Source: Pseudomonas zanjanensis
GTDB lineage: Bacteria > Pseudomonadota > Gammaproteobacteria > Pseudomonadales > Pseudomonadaceae
Direction: 5' to 3'
Length of the DNA: 64,000 nucleotides
Assembly (NCBI RefSeq): GCF_014268745.2
Contig: NZ_JABWRB020000001.1
Location: 1,426,001 to 1,490,000, forward strand
Shown here: positions 18,988-27,640 of the stretch, piece after piece
Layout of the letters: the number at the start of each line of letters is the position of its first letter
Numbering within the stretch: the stretch's first letter is position 1
Translations under genes and position numbers: made by a program
The notes under the pieces: model-generated
Seen by the model: the letters and a program-made list of their open reading frames with translations, nothing else
Databases searched by the model: none
Told to the model about the DNA's origin: nothing

Positions 18988-21911
18988 CAGGCGGTGGCTC
19001 CTTTGACGGCGGCGACGGGTTTGGGTTGCAGGCCCGGTTTATGGGCCCGGACCGACTGGTGCGCCAGGGCGGTGAGGATCAACAGGGTGGAACCGACCAC
19101 CACCGCGTACACGCCGATATCGAAGAACAGCGCGCTGGCCAGGTGGATATCCCCCAGCAGCGGCAGTTCGAAATGCCAGGTGTGGGTGGTCAGGAACGGA
19201 TACCCCACGGCCATCGCCCCCAGGCCGGTGGCGGTGGCGAACAACAGCCCGGTGCCCATCCAGCGCAGCGGTCGCAGGCTCATTTGCGCCTCGACCCACT
19301 GAGTGCCGGCGACCATGTATTGGAGGATGAACGCGACGGACATCACCAGCCCGGCCACGAAGCCGCCACCGGGTTGATTGTGGCCGCGCATGAACAGGTA
19401 GAACGACACCACCAGGGCGATCGGCAGCAGCAGGCGCACCAGCACCGACGGCACCATCATGAAACCCAGGGCGGTATCGCTGGCATGGCGCGGGTTGACC
19501 AGGTCGGTGACCACGTCCGGCGCCAACAGGCGCTGTTGCGCCGGTAGCTGCATGCTTTCCTTCGGTGGACGGAAGCGTCGCAACAGGGCGAACACCGCCA
19601 GGGCCACCGCCACCAGCACGGTGATTTCCCCCAGGGTGTCGAAGCCCCGGAAATCCACCAGCATCACGTTGACCACGTTGCTGCCGCCGCCTTCGGGCAA
19701 GGCACGGCTCAAGTAGAACGACGAAATGTCGTTGGGCGTCTGCCGCGTGAGCATCGCATAGGACAACAGCGCCATGCCGCCGCCGACGGCGATGGACAGC
19801 AGCAAGTCCCGCACGCGCCGGATACGCGCCCGCCGCTCGCTGTTGGGCAGCGGCGAGACGTCCTCGATCCGCCGTGGCAGCCAGCGCAGGCCCAGCAGGA
19901 TCAGCACCGTGGTGACCACCTCCACCACCAGTTGCGTCAAGGCCAGGTCAGGGGCGGAGAACCAGACGAAGGTCACGCAGGTCATCAGGCCGCAGACGCT
20001 GACCATGGTCAGGGCCGCGAGCCGGTGATACTTGGCCTGCCAGGCCGCGCCCAGGGCGCAGGCGATCGCCAGCAGCCACAGGGTCACGAAGACGATGGAG
20101 CCGGGAATCTTCGGCCGGTCGCCCCAGACCAGCGTGCTGTGCAACATCGGGATCAGCCCGGCCAATACTGCCGCCAGCACCAGGAAAAACAGTTGGGCTT
20201 GCAGGCGCCGGGTGCTGATCCTGCGCTCCAGTCGCCGGCCCTGGCGCATCATCAACACCAGGCAACGCTCGAACAGCCGCTTGCCGCTGAGGCGACCGAT
20301 CAACGGCGGCCGGTTGATGTGGCCTTGCTTGAACTGTTTGCGCAGCAGCAGGTACAAGACGATCCCCCCCGACATTGCCACAAGGCTCATGATCATCGGC
20401 GCGTTCAGGCCATGCCAGATCGCCAGGCTGTACTCCGGCAGCGGACCGCCCACCACGGGCAGCGCGGCGGCGGCCAGCAACGAACCCACCACCTGGGCGG
20501 GGAAAATCCCCACCAGCAGGCAGGTGAACACCAACAGCTCAACCGGTGCGCGCATCCAGCGTGGCGGTTCATGGGGCGTCAGGGGCAAGTCGGTGGCGGT
20601 GGGACCGAAGAACACGTCCACGGTGAAGCGCAAGGAATAGGCGACGCTGAACGTCCCGGCGAGGGTGGCGATGATCGGCAGCGCCAGCTCGACCCAGGCC
20701 GTGGCGGAAATAAATACGGTCTCGGCGAAGAACATTTCCTTGGACAGGAAACCATTGAGCAGCGGCACCCCGGCCATCGCAGCGCTGGCCACCATCGCCA
20801 GGGTCGCGGTGAACGGAATCAGCCGCACCAGGCCGCTGAGCTTGCGAATGTCCCGGGTGCCGCTTTCGTGGTCGATGATCCCGGCGGCCATGAACAGCGA
20901 CGCCTTGAACGTGGCGTGATTGAGGATATGGAACACCGCCGCCACGGCCGCCAGCGGACTGTTCAGGCCCAGCAGCAGGGTGATCAGCCCGAGGTGGCTG
21001 ATGGTGGAGTAGGCCAAAAGACCCTTGAGGTCATTCTGGAACATCGCGCAGTAGGCGCCCAGCAGCAACGTACAGGCTCCCGCGCCGCTGACGATGTAGA
21101 ACCATTCTTCACTGCCCGACAGCGACGGCCATAACCGCGCCAGCAGGAACACCCCGGCCTTGACCATGGTCGCCGAGTGCAAGTAAGCCGACACCGGCGT
21201 GGGGGCGGCCATGGCGTGGGGGAGCCAGAAATGAAAAGGGAACTGGGCGCTTTTGCTCAGGGCGCCGATCAGGATCAGCGGCAGCAGGATCGGATAGAGG
21301 GCGTGGTCGCGAATCAGGTCGCCGGCGGCCAGGACCTTGTCCAGGTCATAGCTGCCCACCACATGGCCGAGCAGCATCACCCCGGCCAACAGGCAAAGCC
21401 CGCCGGCGCCGGTCACCATCAAGGCCATGTAGGCACCGCGTCGAGCGTCGGCGCGGTGATGCCAGTAGCCGATCAGCAGGAACGAAAACAAGCTGGTCAG
21501 TTCCCAGAAAAACACCATCTGGATCAGGTTGCCGGAGATCACCAACCCGAGCATGGCGCCCATGAACGCCAGGAAAAAGGCAAAGAAGCGTGGCACTGGA
21601 TCGTCCGGCGACATGTAGTAGCGGGCGTACAGCGACACCAGCGTGCCGATGCCCAGCACCAGCAACGAAAACAGCCAAGCAAAACCGTCCAGGCGCAGCA
21701 CGAAATCCAGGCCCAGGCTGGGCAGCCAGGTGTAGCGCTCAGTGATCACGCCACCGTCGGCGATCTGCGGGTACAGCAAGGCCACCTGAACCGTGCCGGC
21801 CAGGGCGACGAGGCCGGCCAGCAGTGATTCGGCGTTACGGGCGTTATGCGGCAGCAGCGCCGCGACACAGCTGCCGATGAAGGGCAAAAGCAATAGAACT
21901 ATCAGTGACAT
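18987..21911 (-). CDS. phaAB: cation/proton antiporter fused subunits A and B
   Basis: 974 residues. The N-terminal two thirds are MnhA (NuoL/M-like): SHLGLITLLLGL, FHILNHATFKASLFMAAGIIDHESGTRD and HSATMVKAGVFLLARLWP. The C-terminal part is the MnhA tail plus an MnhB domain (VDFRGFDTLGEITVLVAVALAV, then RLLLPIALVVSFYLFMRGHNQPGGGFVAGL). Fusion of A and B is the normal state in Pseudomonas Sha/Pha systems. First gene of a six-gene operon with tiny overlaps throughout, so one transcript and coupled translation. Role: pH and Na+/K+ homeostasis. Confidence 0.95.
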   Translation of the reverse strand: MSLIVLLLLPFIGSCVAALLPHNARNAESLLAGLVALAGTVQVALLYPQIADGGVITERYTWLPSLGLDFVLRLDGFAWLFSLLVLGIGTLVSLYARYYMSPDDPVPRFFAFFLAFMGAMLGLVISGNLIQMVFFWELTSLFSFLLIGYWHHRADARRGAYMALMVTGAGGLCLLAGVMLLGHVVGSYDLDKVLAAGDLIRDHALYPILLPLILIGALSKSAQFPFHFWLPHAMAAPTPVSAYLHSATMVKAGVFLLARLWPSLSGSEEWFYIVSGAGACTLLLGAYCAMFQNDLKGLLAYSTISHLGLITLLLGLNSPLAAVAAVFHILNHATFKASLFMAAGIIDHESGTRDIRKLSGLVRLIPFTATLAMVASAAMAGVPLLNGFLSKEMFFAETVFISATAWVELALPIIATLAGTFSVAYSLRFTVDVFFGPTATDLPLTPHEPPRWMRAPVELLVFTCLLVGIFPAQVVGSLLAAAALPVVGGPLPEYSLAIWHGLNAPMIMSLVAMSGGIVLYLLLRKQFKQGHINRPPLIGRLSGKRLFERCLVLMMRQGRRLERRISTRRLQAQLFFLVLAAVLAGLIPMLHSTLVWGDRPKIPGSIVFVTLWLLAIACALGAAWQAKYHRLAALTMVSVCGLMTCVTFVWFSAPDLALTQLVVEVVTTVLILLGLRWLPRRIEDVSPLPNSERRARIRRVRDLLLSIAVGGGMALLSYAMLTRQTPNDISSFYLSRALPEGGGSNVVNVMLVDFRGFDTLGEITVLVAVALAVFALLRRFRPPKESMQLPAQQRLLAPDVVTDLVNPRHASDTALGFMMVPSVLVRLLLPIALVVSFYLFMRGHNQPGGGFVAGLVMSVAFILQYMVAGTQWVEAQMSLRPLRWMGTGLLFATATGLGAMAVGYPFLTTHTWHFELPLLGDIHLASALFFDIGVYAVVVGSTLLILTALAHQSVRAHKPGLQPKPVAAVKGATA

Positions 21912-22110
21912 AGGCTTCTATTCGGCGGAAGGTTGTGAGGGATCATACGTGGCGTATTCCCGATCACCAACCGCGAGGGTGTCGCAGAATCCTACAGGGT
22001 AGGTGGAGTTTTCTGACTTTGCGTTGTTTGGGCAGGGGGCACCGCTCAGGAATCAGCGCACGTATTGGAGTCGCTGGGGCGAGGTCCTGCGCAATGTCGC
22101 GCTTTATCCC

Positions 22111-22243
22111 TGTGGCGAGGGAGCTTGCTCCCGCTGGGCTACGCAGTAGCCCCGAAACCATTCACCCGGGTGTGTCAGGTTGATTGCATTCGGCTTCCTT
22201 GGGGCCGCTGCGCAACCCAGCGGGAGCAAGCTCCCTCGCCACA
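22111..22243. repeat. REP doublet (REPIN)
   Basis: GTGGCGAGGGAGCTTGCTCC followed about 95 bases later by the inverted partner ending CTCCCTCGCCACA. It fills most of the 361-base gap between phaAB and the EamA gene; nothing else is seen there. Its spacer is closely similar to that of the doublet at 25331, so the two are recent copies. Confidence 0.93.
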
Positions 22244-22272
22244 GGTCCAATCACCATCGCAGGTAACCGGCC

Positions 22273-23205
22273 TCACTGCTCGCGCTCAAGCCCCTCATCC
22301 ACTTCGACAACACCTTTGCTGCGGGTCTTCAGCTCACTGACAATCACCGCCGCCACGATCAGCGCAGCGCCGAACAATGCGATCGCCGGCAGCCGCTCGC
22401 CCGCCAGGCGCCCGGCGATGCCGGCCCATACCGGCTCACCGGCATAGATCAGCGTGGCGCGGGTCGGCGAGACGCTTTTCTGTGCCCAGTTCATCGCCAC
22501 CTGGATCGCTGCGCTGGCGGCCCCCAGGCCCACGGCGCTGACCAGCAGCAACAGGGAAAAATCCGGGATCGCTTCCTGGGTCGGCACCACCATCAGGAAC
22601 GCCAGCACCGCCGTGCTCGCCAGTTGCACCACGGTCACTCGGCGCACATCGACCTGGCCGGCGTAGGCGCTGATCAGGATGATTTCGGCGGCAATCGCGA
22701 TGGCGCTGATCAGCGTGGCGATTTCACCGGGGCTGAAGTTCAGCGAGGCCCCGGCCGGACCGGACACCAGCATCAGCCCAGTGAACGCCAGCATGATACC
22801 GATGCTCGGCATCAAGCCTGGCCGCCGGCCCAGCACCAGCCATTGCAACAAGGGCACGAACGGCACGTAGAGGGCGGTGATGAACGCCGACTGGCTGCTG
22901 GGGATGGTTTGCAGGCCGACGGTCTGCAAACCGTAGCCGAGCATGATCGCCACGCCGATGAAGCACCCGGCCTTGAGTTCGAACAGCGTCAGTTCACGCA
23001 GATGCCGCCAGGAGAACAGCGCGACAAACGCGGCCGCGGCAGCGAAACGCAGGCCTACGAAAAACATCGGCCCGCTGACCGTCATGGCGTGCTGCACCAA
23101 CAGGAAAGTCCCGCCCCAGATCATGGTAATCAGCACCAGCACGCATTCGGCCTTGCTGAACCTTGAGAAACGGGAGGAAGCTTGGGGGGAATTCACCGAT
23201 GCCAT
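22273..23205 (-). CDS. EamA/DMT-family transporter
   Basis: 310 residues, ten predicted helices in two EamA repeats. Seen: LITMIWGGTFLLVQHAM at the start, LQTIPSSQSAFITALYVPFVPLLQWLVLGRRP in the first repeat and ATLIYAGEPVWAGIAGRLAGERL in the second. Likely exports small metabolites or amino acids; the substrate is unknown. The start (MASVNSPQ) was chosen from the frame, which is open far upstream; it leaves 72 bases to the divergent XRE-cupin gene, which probably regulates it. Confidence 0.87.
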   Translation of the reverse strand: MASVNSPQASSRFSRFSKAECVLVLITMIWGGTFLLVQHAMTVSGPMFFVGLRFAAAAAFVALFSWRHLRELTLFELKAGCFIGVAIMLGYGLQTVGLQTIPSSQSAFITALYVPFVPLLQWLVLGRRPGLMPSIGIMLAFTGLMLVSGPAGASLNFSPGEIATLISAIAIAAEIILISAYAGQVDVRRVTVVQLASTAVLAFLMVVPTQEAIPDFSLLLLVSAVGLGAASAAIQVAMNWAQKSVSPTRATLIYAGEPVWAGIAGRLAGERLPAIALFGAALIVAAVIVSELKTRSKGVVEVDEGLEREQ

Positions 23206-23256
23206 GACCTTGCGCGCCACTTGAGGCGGACGCACAATGCGCCCGAAGTTGGGCAG

Positions 23257-23262
23257 TATAAT
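23257..23262 (+). promoter_or_regulatory. candidate -10 box of the XRE-cupin gene
   Basis: A perfect TATAAT in the short divergent spacer, 16 bases before the GTG start of the regulator. No good -35 is seen at the right distance, so it may be activator-dependent or fortuitous. Confidence 0.3.
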
Positions 23263-23277
23263 GCGCAACCCTGCCAT

Positions 23278-23853
23278 GTGAGCAATATAGTGCACAAAGA
23301 ATCCGGCCAGCGGGCCTCCGTCCTGCAACACGTCAGCCAGAACGTCCGTCGTCTGCGGCATGCCGCCGAACTCAGCCAGGCGGCGCTGGCCGAGCTGTCG
23401 GGGGTCAGTCGGCGGATGCTGGTGGCCATCGAGGCCGGCGAAAAGAACGTCAGCCTGACGACCCTGGACCGGGTCGCCGAAGCCCTCGATGTCGCCTTCA
23501 GCGACTTGATCCAAGCCCCCGAAGCCCGCGACTCGAGCCGCATCAACGAACTGGTCTGGGCCGGTGTGATCCCGGGCAGCAAAGCTGTGTTGCTCGCCAA
23601 GGCCACCGCCAGCCGAGAGGTAGAACTCTGGGAATGGCGGCTGGAGCCGGGCGAACATTACCATTCCGAGTGCGACGCAGATGGATGGAGCGAACAACTT
23701 TATGTATTCGAAGGCTGCCTGACGTTGCTGCTGGGCAGCGAAGAGCGTCGCATAGGCGTTGGAGAGTTCTTCATGTTCGCCAGCAACCAGCCCCATGCCT
23801 ATCGCAACGATGGTCCGGTGGCGGTGAGATTCGTACGCAACGTGGTGATTTGA
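23278..23853 (+). CDS. XRE-family regulator with C-terminal cupin
   Basis: 191 residues. The N-terminal helix-turn-helix (QNVRRLRHAAELSQAALAEL...SRRMLVAIEAGEKNVSLTTL) is followed by a cupin with metal-type His residues (LEPGEHYHSECDADGWSEQLYVFEG and FASNQPHAYRNDG). Such proteins sense small ligands and usually control a neighbouring transporter or amino-acid pathway gene, here the divergent EamA gene. Start uncertain: GTG at 23278 or GTG at 23290; no strong ribosome site. Confidence 0.85.
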   Translation: MSNIVHKESGQRASVLQHVSQNVRRLRHAAELSQAALAELSGVSRRMLVAIEAGEKNVSLTTLDRVAEALDVAFSDLIQAPEARDSSRINELVWAGVIPGSKAVLLAKATASREVELWEWRLEPGEHYHSECDADGWSEQLYVFEGCLTLLLGSEERRIGVGEFFMFASNQPHAYRNDGPVAVRFVRNVVI

Positions 23854-23870
23854 TGCCTGGGGAGAGCGGT

Positions 23871-25313
23871 ATGGACACAGCGCTGGAGCGACAGGGGAGC
23901 GGCCTCATCCGCGAAGCCGATATCCTGATCATCGGCGGCGGCTTGAGCGGCGCCATGCTCGCCGCGCAACTGCTGCGCCTGCCGGGCCGGCGCGAGGTGC
24001 TGATCGTCGAGCCGCGTAGCGAGTTGGGACGGGGAGAGGCCTACAGCGCCGTAGAGCTGGGCCATACCTTGAATGGCAACGCGGCCCGCATGAGTGTCGA
24101 TCCGGACAACGCCGATGACTTGACCCAATGGCTCACCGCGTTCATCGAGGCCGGCGGCTGGCCCGAGTCGGATCAGCAGCACGTGCCCATCAGCGAGTTA
24201 TTCCCACCCCGGGGGATGTTTGGCCTTTATGTCCAACAACGCCTGGCCGAGGCTCGTGAGTTGGGCGCACAAAATGGTTCGACCGCCGAGCACGTGCGCG
24301 GGGAAGCCGTGGACCTTCGGCTTGCCGACGATGGCGTGAAGGTGACGCTGGACAACGGTCAAATCTTGCACGGCGGTTTTGCGGTGCTGGCCACCGGCAT
24401 GTTCCCGGCGGCGCGTACCCCGCAAACCGAATCCAGCGGATTGAACGCCGCGGCCCTGGATCCGTGGGATGTGGCCGCGATGCGCCAGCTCGATCCGCAG
24501 TCCACGGTGCTGATCATCGGCTCGGGACTGACCATGGTCGACGCCGTGGTGTCGCTGGAACAGGCCGGGCATCGCGGGCCGATTGAAGTGTTTTCCCGCC
24601 ATGGCCTGCTGCCCCATGTGCGCCGCCAGCCACCGGCCTGGGTGGATTTCCTCGCCGAGGATCACAGCCTGCGTTCGCCCCGCCAACTGATGCGTGCCTT
24701 GCGCGAGCAATGCCGCCAGGCCCAAGCCCAAGGGATCGACTGGCAGGCGCCGCTGGACACGGTGCGCGCGCACATCGGGCGCTTGTGGAACCAGGCCAGC
24801 GATGTGCAGCGCCGGCAATTCGTGCGGCATGTGCGGCCGTGGTGGGAGAGTCATCACCATCGCTCGCCGCCGTTGAGCGCGGAACTGGTCGCGCGCCTGC
24901 ATGGGGAAGGGCGGTTGCGGATTCAGGCGGCGTCGTTCAAGGGACTGGCAGCGTCTGGCGAAGGATCGGTAGCGATCAATATTCGTCGACGGGGCGAGGC
25001 TGCATTGGAAGTGGTGCAGGGCGCCGCGTTGATCAACTCCAGTGGCATCGAATATGACTGGCGTCGTGTTGCGCGACCGTTGCCGCAACAGTTGCTGGCT
25101 CGAGGATTGATCCAGCCGGGGCCGTTGGCTTTGGGCATCGCCGCGCGTGCTGATGGTGCGGTGCTGGATGCCCAAGGCGAACCGGCCAGCCGCCTGTTCG
25201 CCATGGGCCCGCCGCTGCGGGGGATGTGGTGGGAAAGCACGGCGGTGACTGATGTGGCGAGCCAGGCCAAGGCGTTGGCGGGGCGATTGGTTGAACTGCA
25301 AACCCTTCTCTAG
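23871..25313 (+). CDS. FAD/NAD(P)-binding protein (NAD_binding_9 type)
   Basis: 480 residues. The N-terminal dinucleotide fold is ADILIIGGGLSGAMLAAQLL, followed by GRGEAYSAVELGHTLNGNAARMS, the hallmark of the FAD-NAD(P)-binding family PF13454. A second nucleotide site is VLIIGSGLTMVDAVVSLEQAG. The tail has LFAMGPPLRGMWWESTAV. Probably a flavin oxidoreductase of unknown substrate. ATG 23871 has GGGGAG 7 bases upstream; an ATG overlapping the regulator's stop (23853) is the alternative. The tight linkage suggests co-transcription with the XRE-cupin gene. Confidence 0.85.
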   Translation: MDTALERQGSGLIREADILIIGGGLSGAMLAAQLLRLPGRREVLIVEPRSELGRGEAYSAVELGHTLNGNAARMSVDPDNADDLTQWLTAFIEAGGWPESDQQHVPISELFPPRGMFGLYVQQRLAEARELGAQNGSTAEHVRGEAVDLRLADDGVKVTLDNGQILHGGFAVLATGMFPAARTPQTESSGLNAAALDPWDVAAMRQLDPQSTVLIIGSGLTMVDAVVSLEQAGHRGPIEVFSRHGLLPHVRRQPPAWVDFLAEDHSLRSPRQLMRALREQCRQAQAQGIDWQAPLDTVRAHIGRLWNQASDVQRRQFVRHVRPWWESHHHRSPPLSAELVARLHGEGRLRIQAASFKGLAASGEGSVAINIRRRGEAALEVVQGAALINSSGIEYDWRRVARPLPQQLLARGLIQPGPLALGIAARADGAVLDAQGEPASRLFAMGPPLRGMWWESTAVTDVASQAKALAGRLVELQTLL

Positions 25314-25330
25314 GTTGAATACAGTCCCTC

Positions 25331-25463
25331 TGTGGCGAGGGAGCTTGCTCCCGCTGGGCTACGAAGTAGCCCCAAAACCATTCACCCCGGTATGTCAGAT
25401 TGATTGCATTCAGCCTCTCTGGGGTTGCTGCGCAACCCAGCGGGAGCAAGCTCCCTCGCCACA
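25331..25463. repeat. REP doublet (REPIN)
   Basis: Same architecture and nearly the same spacer as the copy at 22111 (shared spacer text such as GATTGCATTC), between the convergent FAD-protein and dehydrogenase genes. Confidence 0.93.
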
Positions 25464-25496
25464 AGAGCCGTTTACATGAGCGGTTTGCTCAGCAAG

Positions 25497-26612
25497 TTAT
25501 AGCTCGTTGACCTTGACCCAGCGCTCCTCCCGCGCCGCGATGCGAATTGCCGCCGCCAATCGCTCCACTTCCCAGGCCTCTTCGAAATCCGTCCCGCCGG
25601 CGCCTTCGCCGGCCAGCGCCATGATCAGTTCCTGCACTTCCAATGTCTTCAATTCGTTGTAGCCCAACTGGTGCCCGGCAGCCGGGCTGAACGCGGCATA
25701 GCCGGGCAGATCCGGGCCGGCCAGCAAACGCTGGAAGCCGGGCTGGCCGGCGCGGCACAGGCGAAGTTCATTCAACCGCTCCTGATCGAACGCCAAGGTG
25801 CCAAGGGTGCCGCTGATCTCGAAACTCAGGTGATTCTTGTAGCCGTGCTTGAGCCAACTGCTGCTCACCGTGCCCCGGGCGCCATTGGCGAAACGCAGCA
25901 GCCCATGGACTTGATCATCCACGGCGATGGCCCGCTGTTCGGCATTGCCGGCGCTGGCAGGGCGTTGGTGGTGCACGGTCTGGCTGTCGGCACAGACGGC
26001 CTCGACATCGCCCAACAAGTGCCGCGCCATGGCGAGCAAATGGCTGCCCAGGTCCGCCAGCGCGCCACCGGCATGGCTCGCTTCGCAACGCCATGACCAC
26101 GGTGAGGTCGGATCGGCCATGAAATCTTCGCTGAATTCACCCTGGAAACTGATGATCCGCCCCAGTTCGCCGCGCTGGATCATGTCCCGCGCCCGTTGAA
26201 TCATCGGGTTGTGCTGGTAGTTGTAGCCGACCCGCGTCACCACCCCTGCGGCCTTGGCCGCCTGGCGCATCTGCCCGGCCTGTTCCAGGGACACCGCCAA
26301 CGGCTTTTCACAATAGACCGGCTTGCCCGCCGCCAACGCGGCCATGGCCATCGGGAAGTGCAGGTGGTTGGGGGTGGTGATGGCGACCAGGTGAACCTTC
26401 GGGTCGTCGATCAGCTGTTGCCAGTCGCTGTGGGCCGTCTCGAACCCCCAGCTCTGGGCGCATTGCCGGGCACGCTGCGGATCGGCGTCGGCCAGGGCCG
26501 CCAGTTTCAGGTTCAAGGGGAGGTCGAACACCGCCTTGGCATTGTGGAACGCCAAGGCATGGGCGCGGCCCATGAAGCCGGTGCCAATCAGACCGATGCC
26601 GAGTTCACGCAT
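25497..26612 (-). CDS. Gfo/Idh/MocA oxidoreductase, probably inositol-related
   Basis: 371 residues from MRELGIGLIGTGFMG; an upstream in-frame ATG (to 26681) would read through the operator region and is rejected. Nucleotide site GLIGTGFMGRAHA, catalytic EKP in VYCEKPLAVS, and the second-domain motif GGALADLGSHLL. Substrate not determinable, but the two GGAATAAATATTC operator-like copies directly upstream resemble the palindrome in the inositol region at 3770, so it is likely part of the same regulon. Its position away from the main iol cluster is notable. Confidence 0.85.
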   Translation of the reverse strand: MRELGIGLIGTGFMGRAHALAFHNAKAVFDLPLNLKLAALADADPQRARQCAQSWGFETAHSDWQQLIDDPKVHLVAITTPNHLHFPMAMAALAAGKPVYCEKPLAVSLEQAGQMRQAAKAAGVVTRVGYNYQHNPMIQRARDMIQRGELGRIISFQGEFSEDFMADPTSPWSWRCEASHAGGALADLGSHLLAMARHLLGDVEAVCADSQTVHHQRPASAGNAEQRAIAVDDQVHGLLRFANGARGTVSSSWLKHGYKNHLSFEISGTLGTLAFDQERLNELRLCRAGQPGFQRLLAGPDLPGYAAFSPAAGHQLGYNELKTLEVQELIMALAGEGAGGTDFEEAWEVERLAAAIRIAAREERWVKVNEL

Positions 26613-26656
26613 GAGAAAGAGCCCTTTTGAGTTTTTATTTTCAGAAGGGTTCTTTA

Positions 26657-26700
26657 TGGAATAAATATTCTCTAATTGCAAATATTGGAATAAATATTCA
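26657..26700. promoter_or_regulatory. two operator-like copies upstream of the dehydrogenase
   Basis: TGGAATAAATATTC occurs at 26657-26670 and again at 26686-26699, 29 bases apart (close to three helical turns). Each contains GGAA-N6-TTC, nearly the GGAA-N6-TTCC seen in the perfect palindrome at 3770-3785. They lie 45-88 bases before the ATG of the minus-strand gene. Confidence 0.55.
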
Positions 26701-26725
26701 TTTTCGTGATTGCTGAAGATCCCTT

Positions 26726-26814
26726 TGTGGGAGCGGGCTTGCTCGCGAATGCGGTGTGTCAGTCGCAGCTGTATTCACTGATCCACCGCATTCGCGAGCA
26801 AGCCCGCTCCCACA
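26726..26814. repeat. REP doublet (REPIN)
   Basis: GTGGGAGCGGGCTTGCTCGC and inverted partner ending GCCCGCTCCCACA, 89 bases in total. Confidence 0.93.
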
Positions 26815-26848
26815 GGGGATCTTCACGGGTCTGCCATGGGACTCACTG

Positions 26849-27616
26849 TCAGGACAGAAACCCGCCATCCACATTCAACGCCACGCCCGTGGTGTAGCTC
26901 GACGCATCGCTGGCCAGGTACAGCACCGCGCCGGCCATTTCGCTCGGGTCGGCCACGCGCTTGAGGGGGATCTGCGCCAAGGCAGTCTTCAGGATGGCGT
27001 CGTTCTTGACCAGTGCCGAGGCGAACTTGGTGTCGGTCAGGCCCGGCAACAGGGCGTTGCAGCGGATGCCGAACTGCGCGCATTCCTTGGCGAAGACCTT
27101 GGTCATGTTGATCACCGCAGCCTTGGTCACCGAGTAGATGCCCTGGAAGACCCCTGGCGAAATACCGTTGATCGACGCCACGTTGATGATGCTGCCGCCG
27201 CCGTTCTCGCGCATCAGCTTGCCGGCTTCCACGGACATGAAGAAATAGCCGCGGATGTTCACGTCCACGGTTTTCTGGAACGCACCCAGGTCGGTGTCCA
27301 GGACGTTGCAGAATTGCGGGTTGGTGGCGGCGTTGTTCACCAGGATGTCCAGGCGCCCGAACTGCTCGCGGATGCCTGCGAACACCTGGCTGATCTGTTC
27401 CATTTCACCGATGTGGCAGGCGATGGCGGTGGCCTTGCCGCCGGCGGCGATGATCGCATCGGCCACGTGCTGGCAACCGTCGAGCTTGCGGCTGGACACG
27501 ATCACATGGGCGCCTTGCTGGGCCAGCAGTTTGGCGATGGCCTCGCCGATGCCGCGGCTGGCGCCGGAAACGAAGGCAATTTTACCGTCGAGGTCGAACA
27601 ACTGGGTCTTGGACAT
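26849..27616 (-). CDS. SDR-family NAD(P)-dependent oxidoreductase
   Basis: 255-residue classical short-chain dehydrogenase. TGxxxGxG-type site SGASRGIGEAI (about 18-28), structural NNAAT, active-site Ser in NVASINGIS and YSVTKAA (Tyr-xxx-Lys), and the closing SYTTGVALNVDGGF. Substrate unknown. It starts 24 bases after the stop of the phosphotransferase gene on the same strand; this SDR-phosphotransferase pair is common in pseudomonads beside acyl-CoA metabolism genes, which suggests a role with acyl-CoA or alcohol substrates (inference). Confidence 0.9.
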   Translation of the reverse strand: MSKTQLFDLDGKIAFVSGASRGIGEAIAKLLAQQGAHVIVSSRKLDGCQHVADAIIAAGGKATAIACHIGEMEQISQVFAGIREQFGRLDILVNNAATNPQFCNVLDTDLGAFQKTVDVNIRGYFFMSVEAGKLMRENGGGSIINVASINGISPGVFQGIYSVTKAAVINMTKVFAKECAQFGIRCNALLPGLTDTKFASALVKNDAILKTALAQIPLKRVADPSEMAGAVLYLASDASSYTTGVALNVDGGFLS

Positions 27617-27640
27617 GCTGTTTCCTTGTTATGAGGGCGC

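Noticed and set aside
19932..21134. 400-codon plus-strand ORF inside phaAB
   Set aside because: Gln/Gly/His-rich shadow of a clearly coding antiporter gene.
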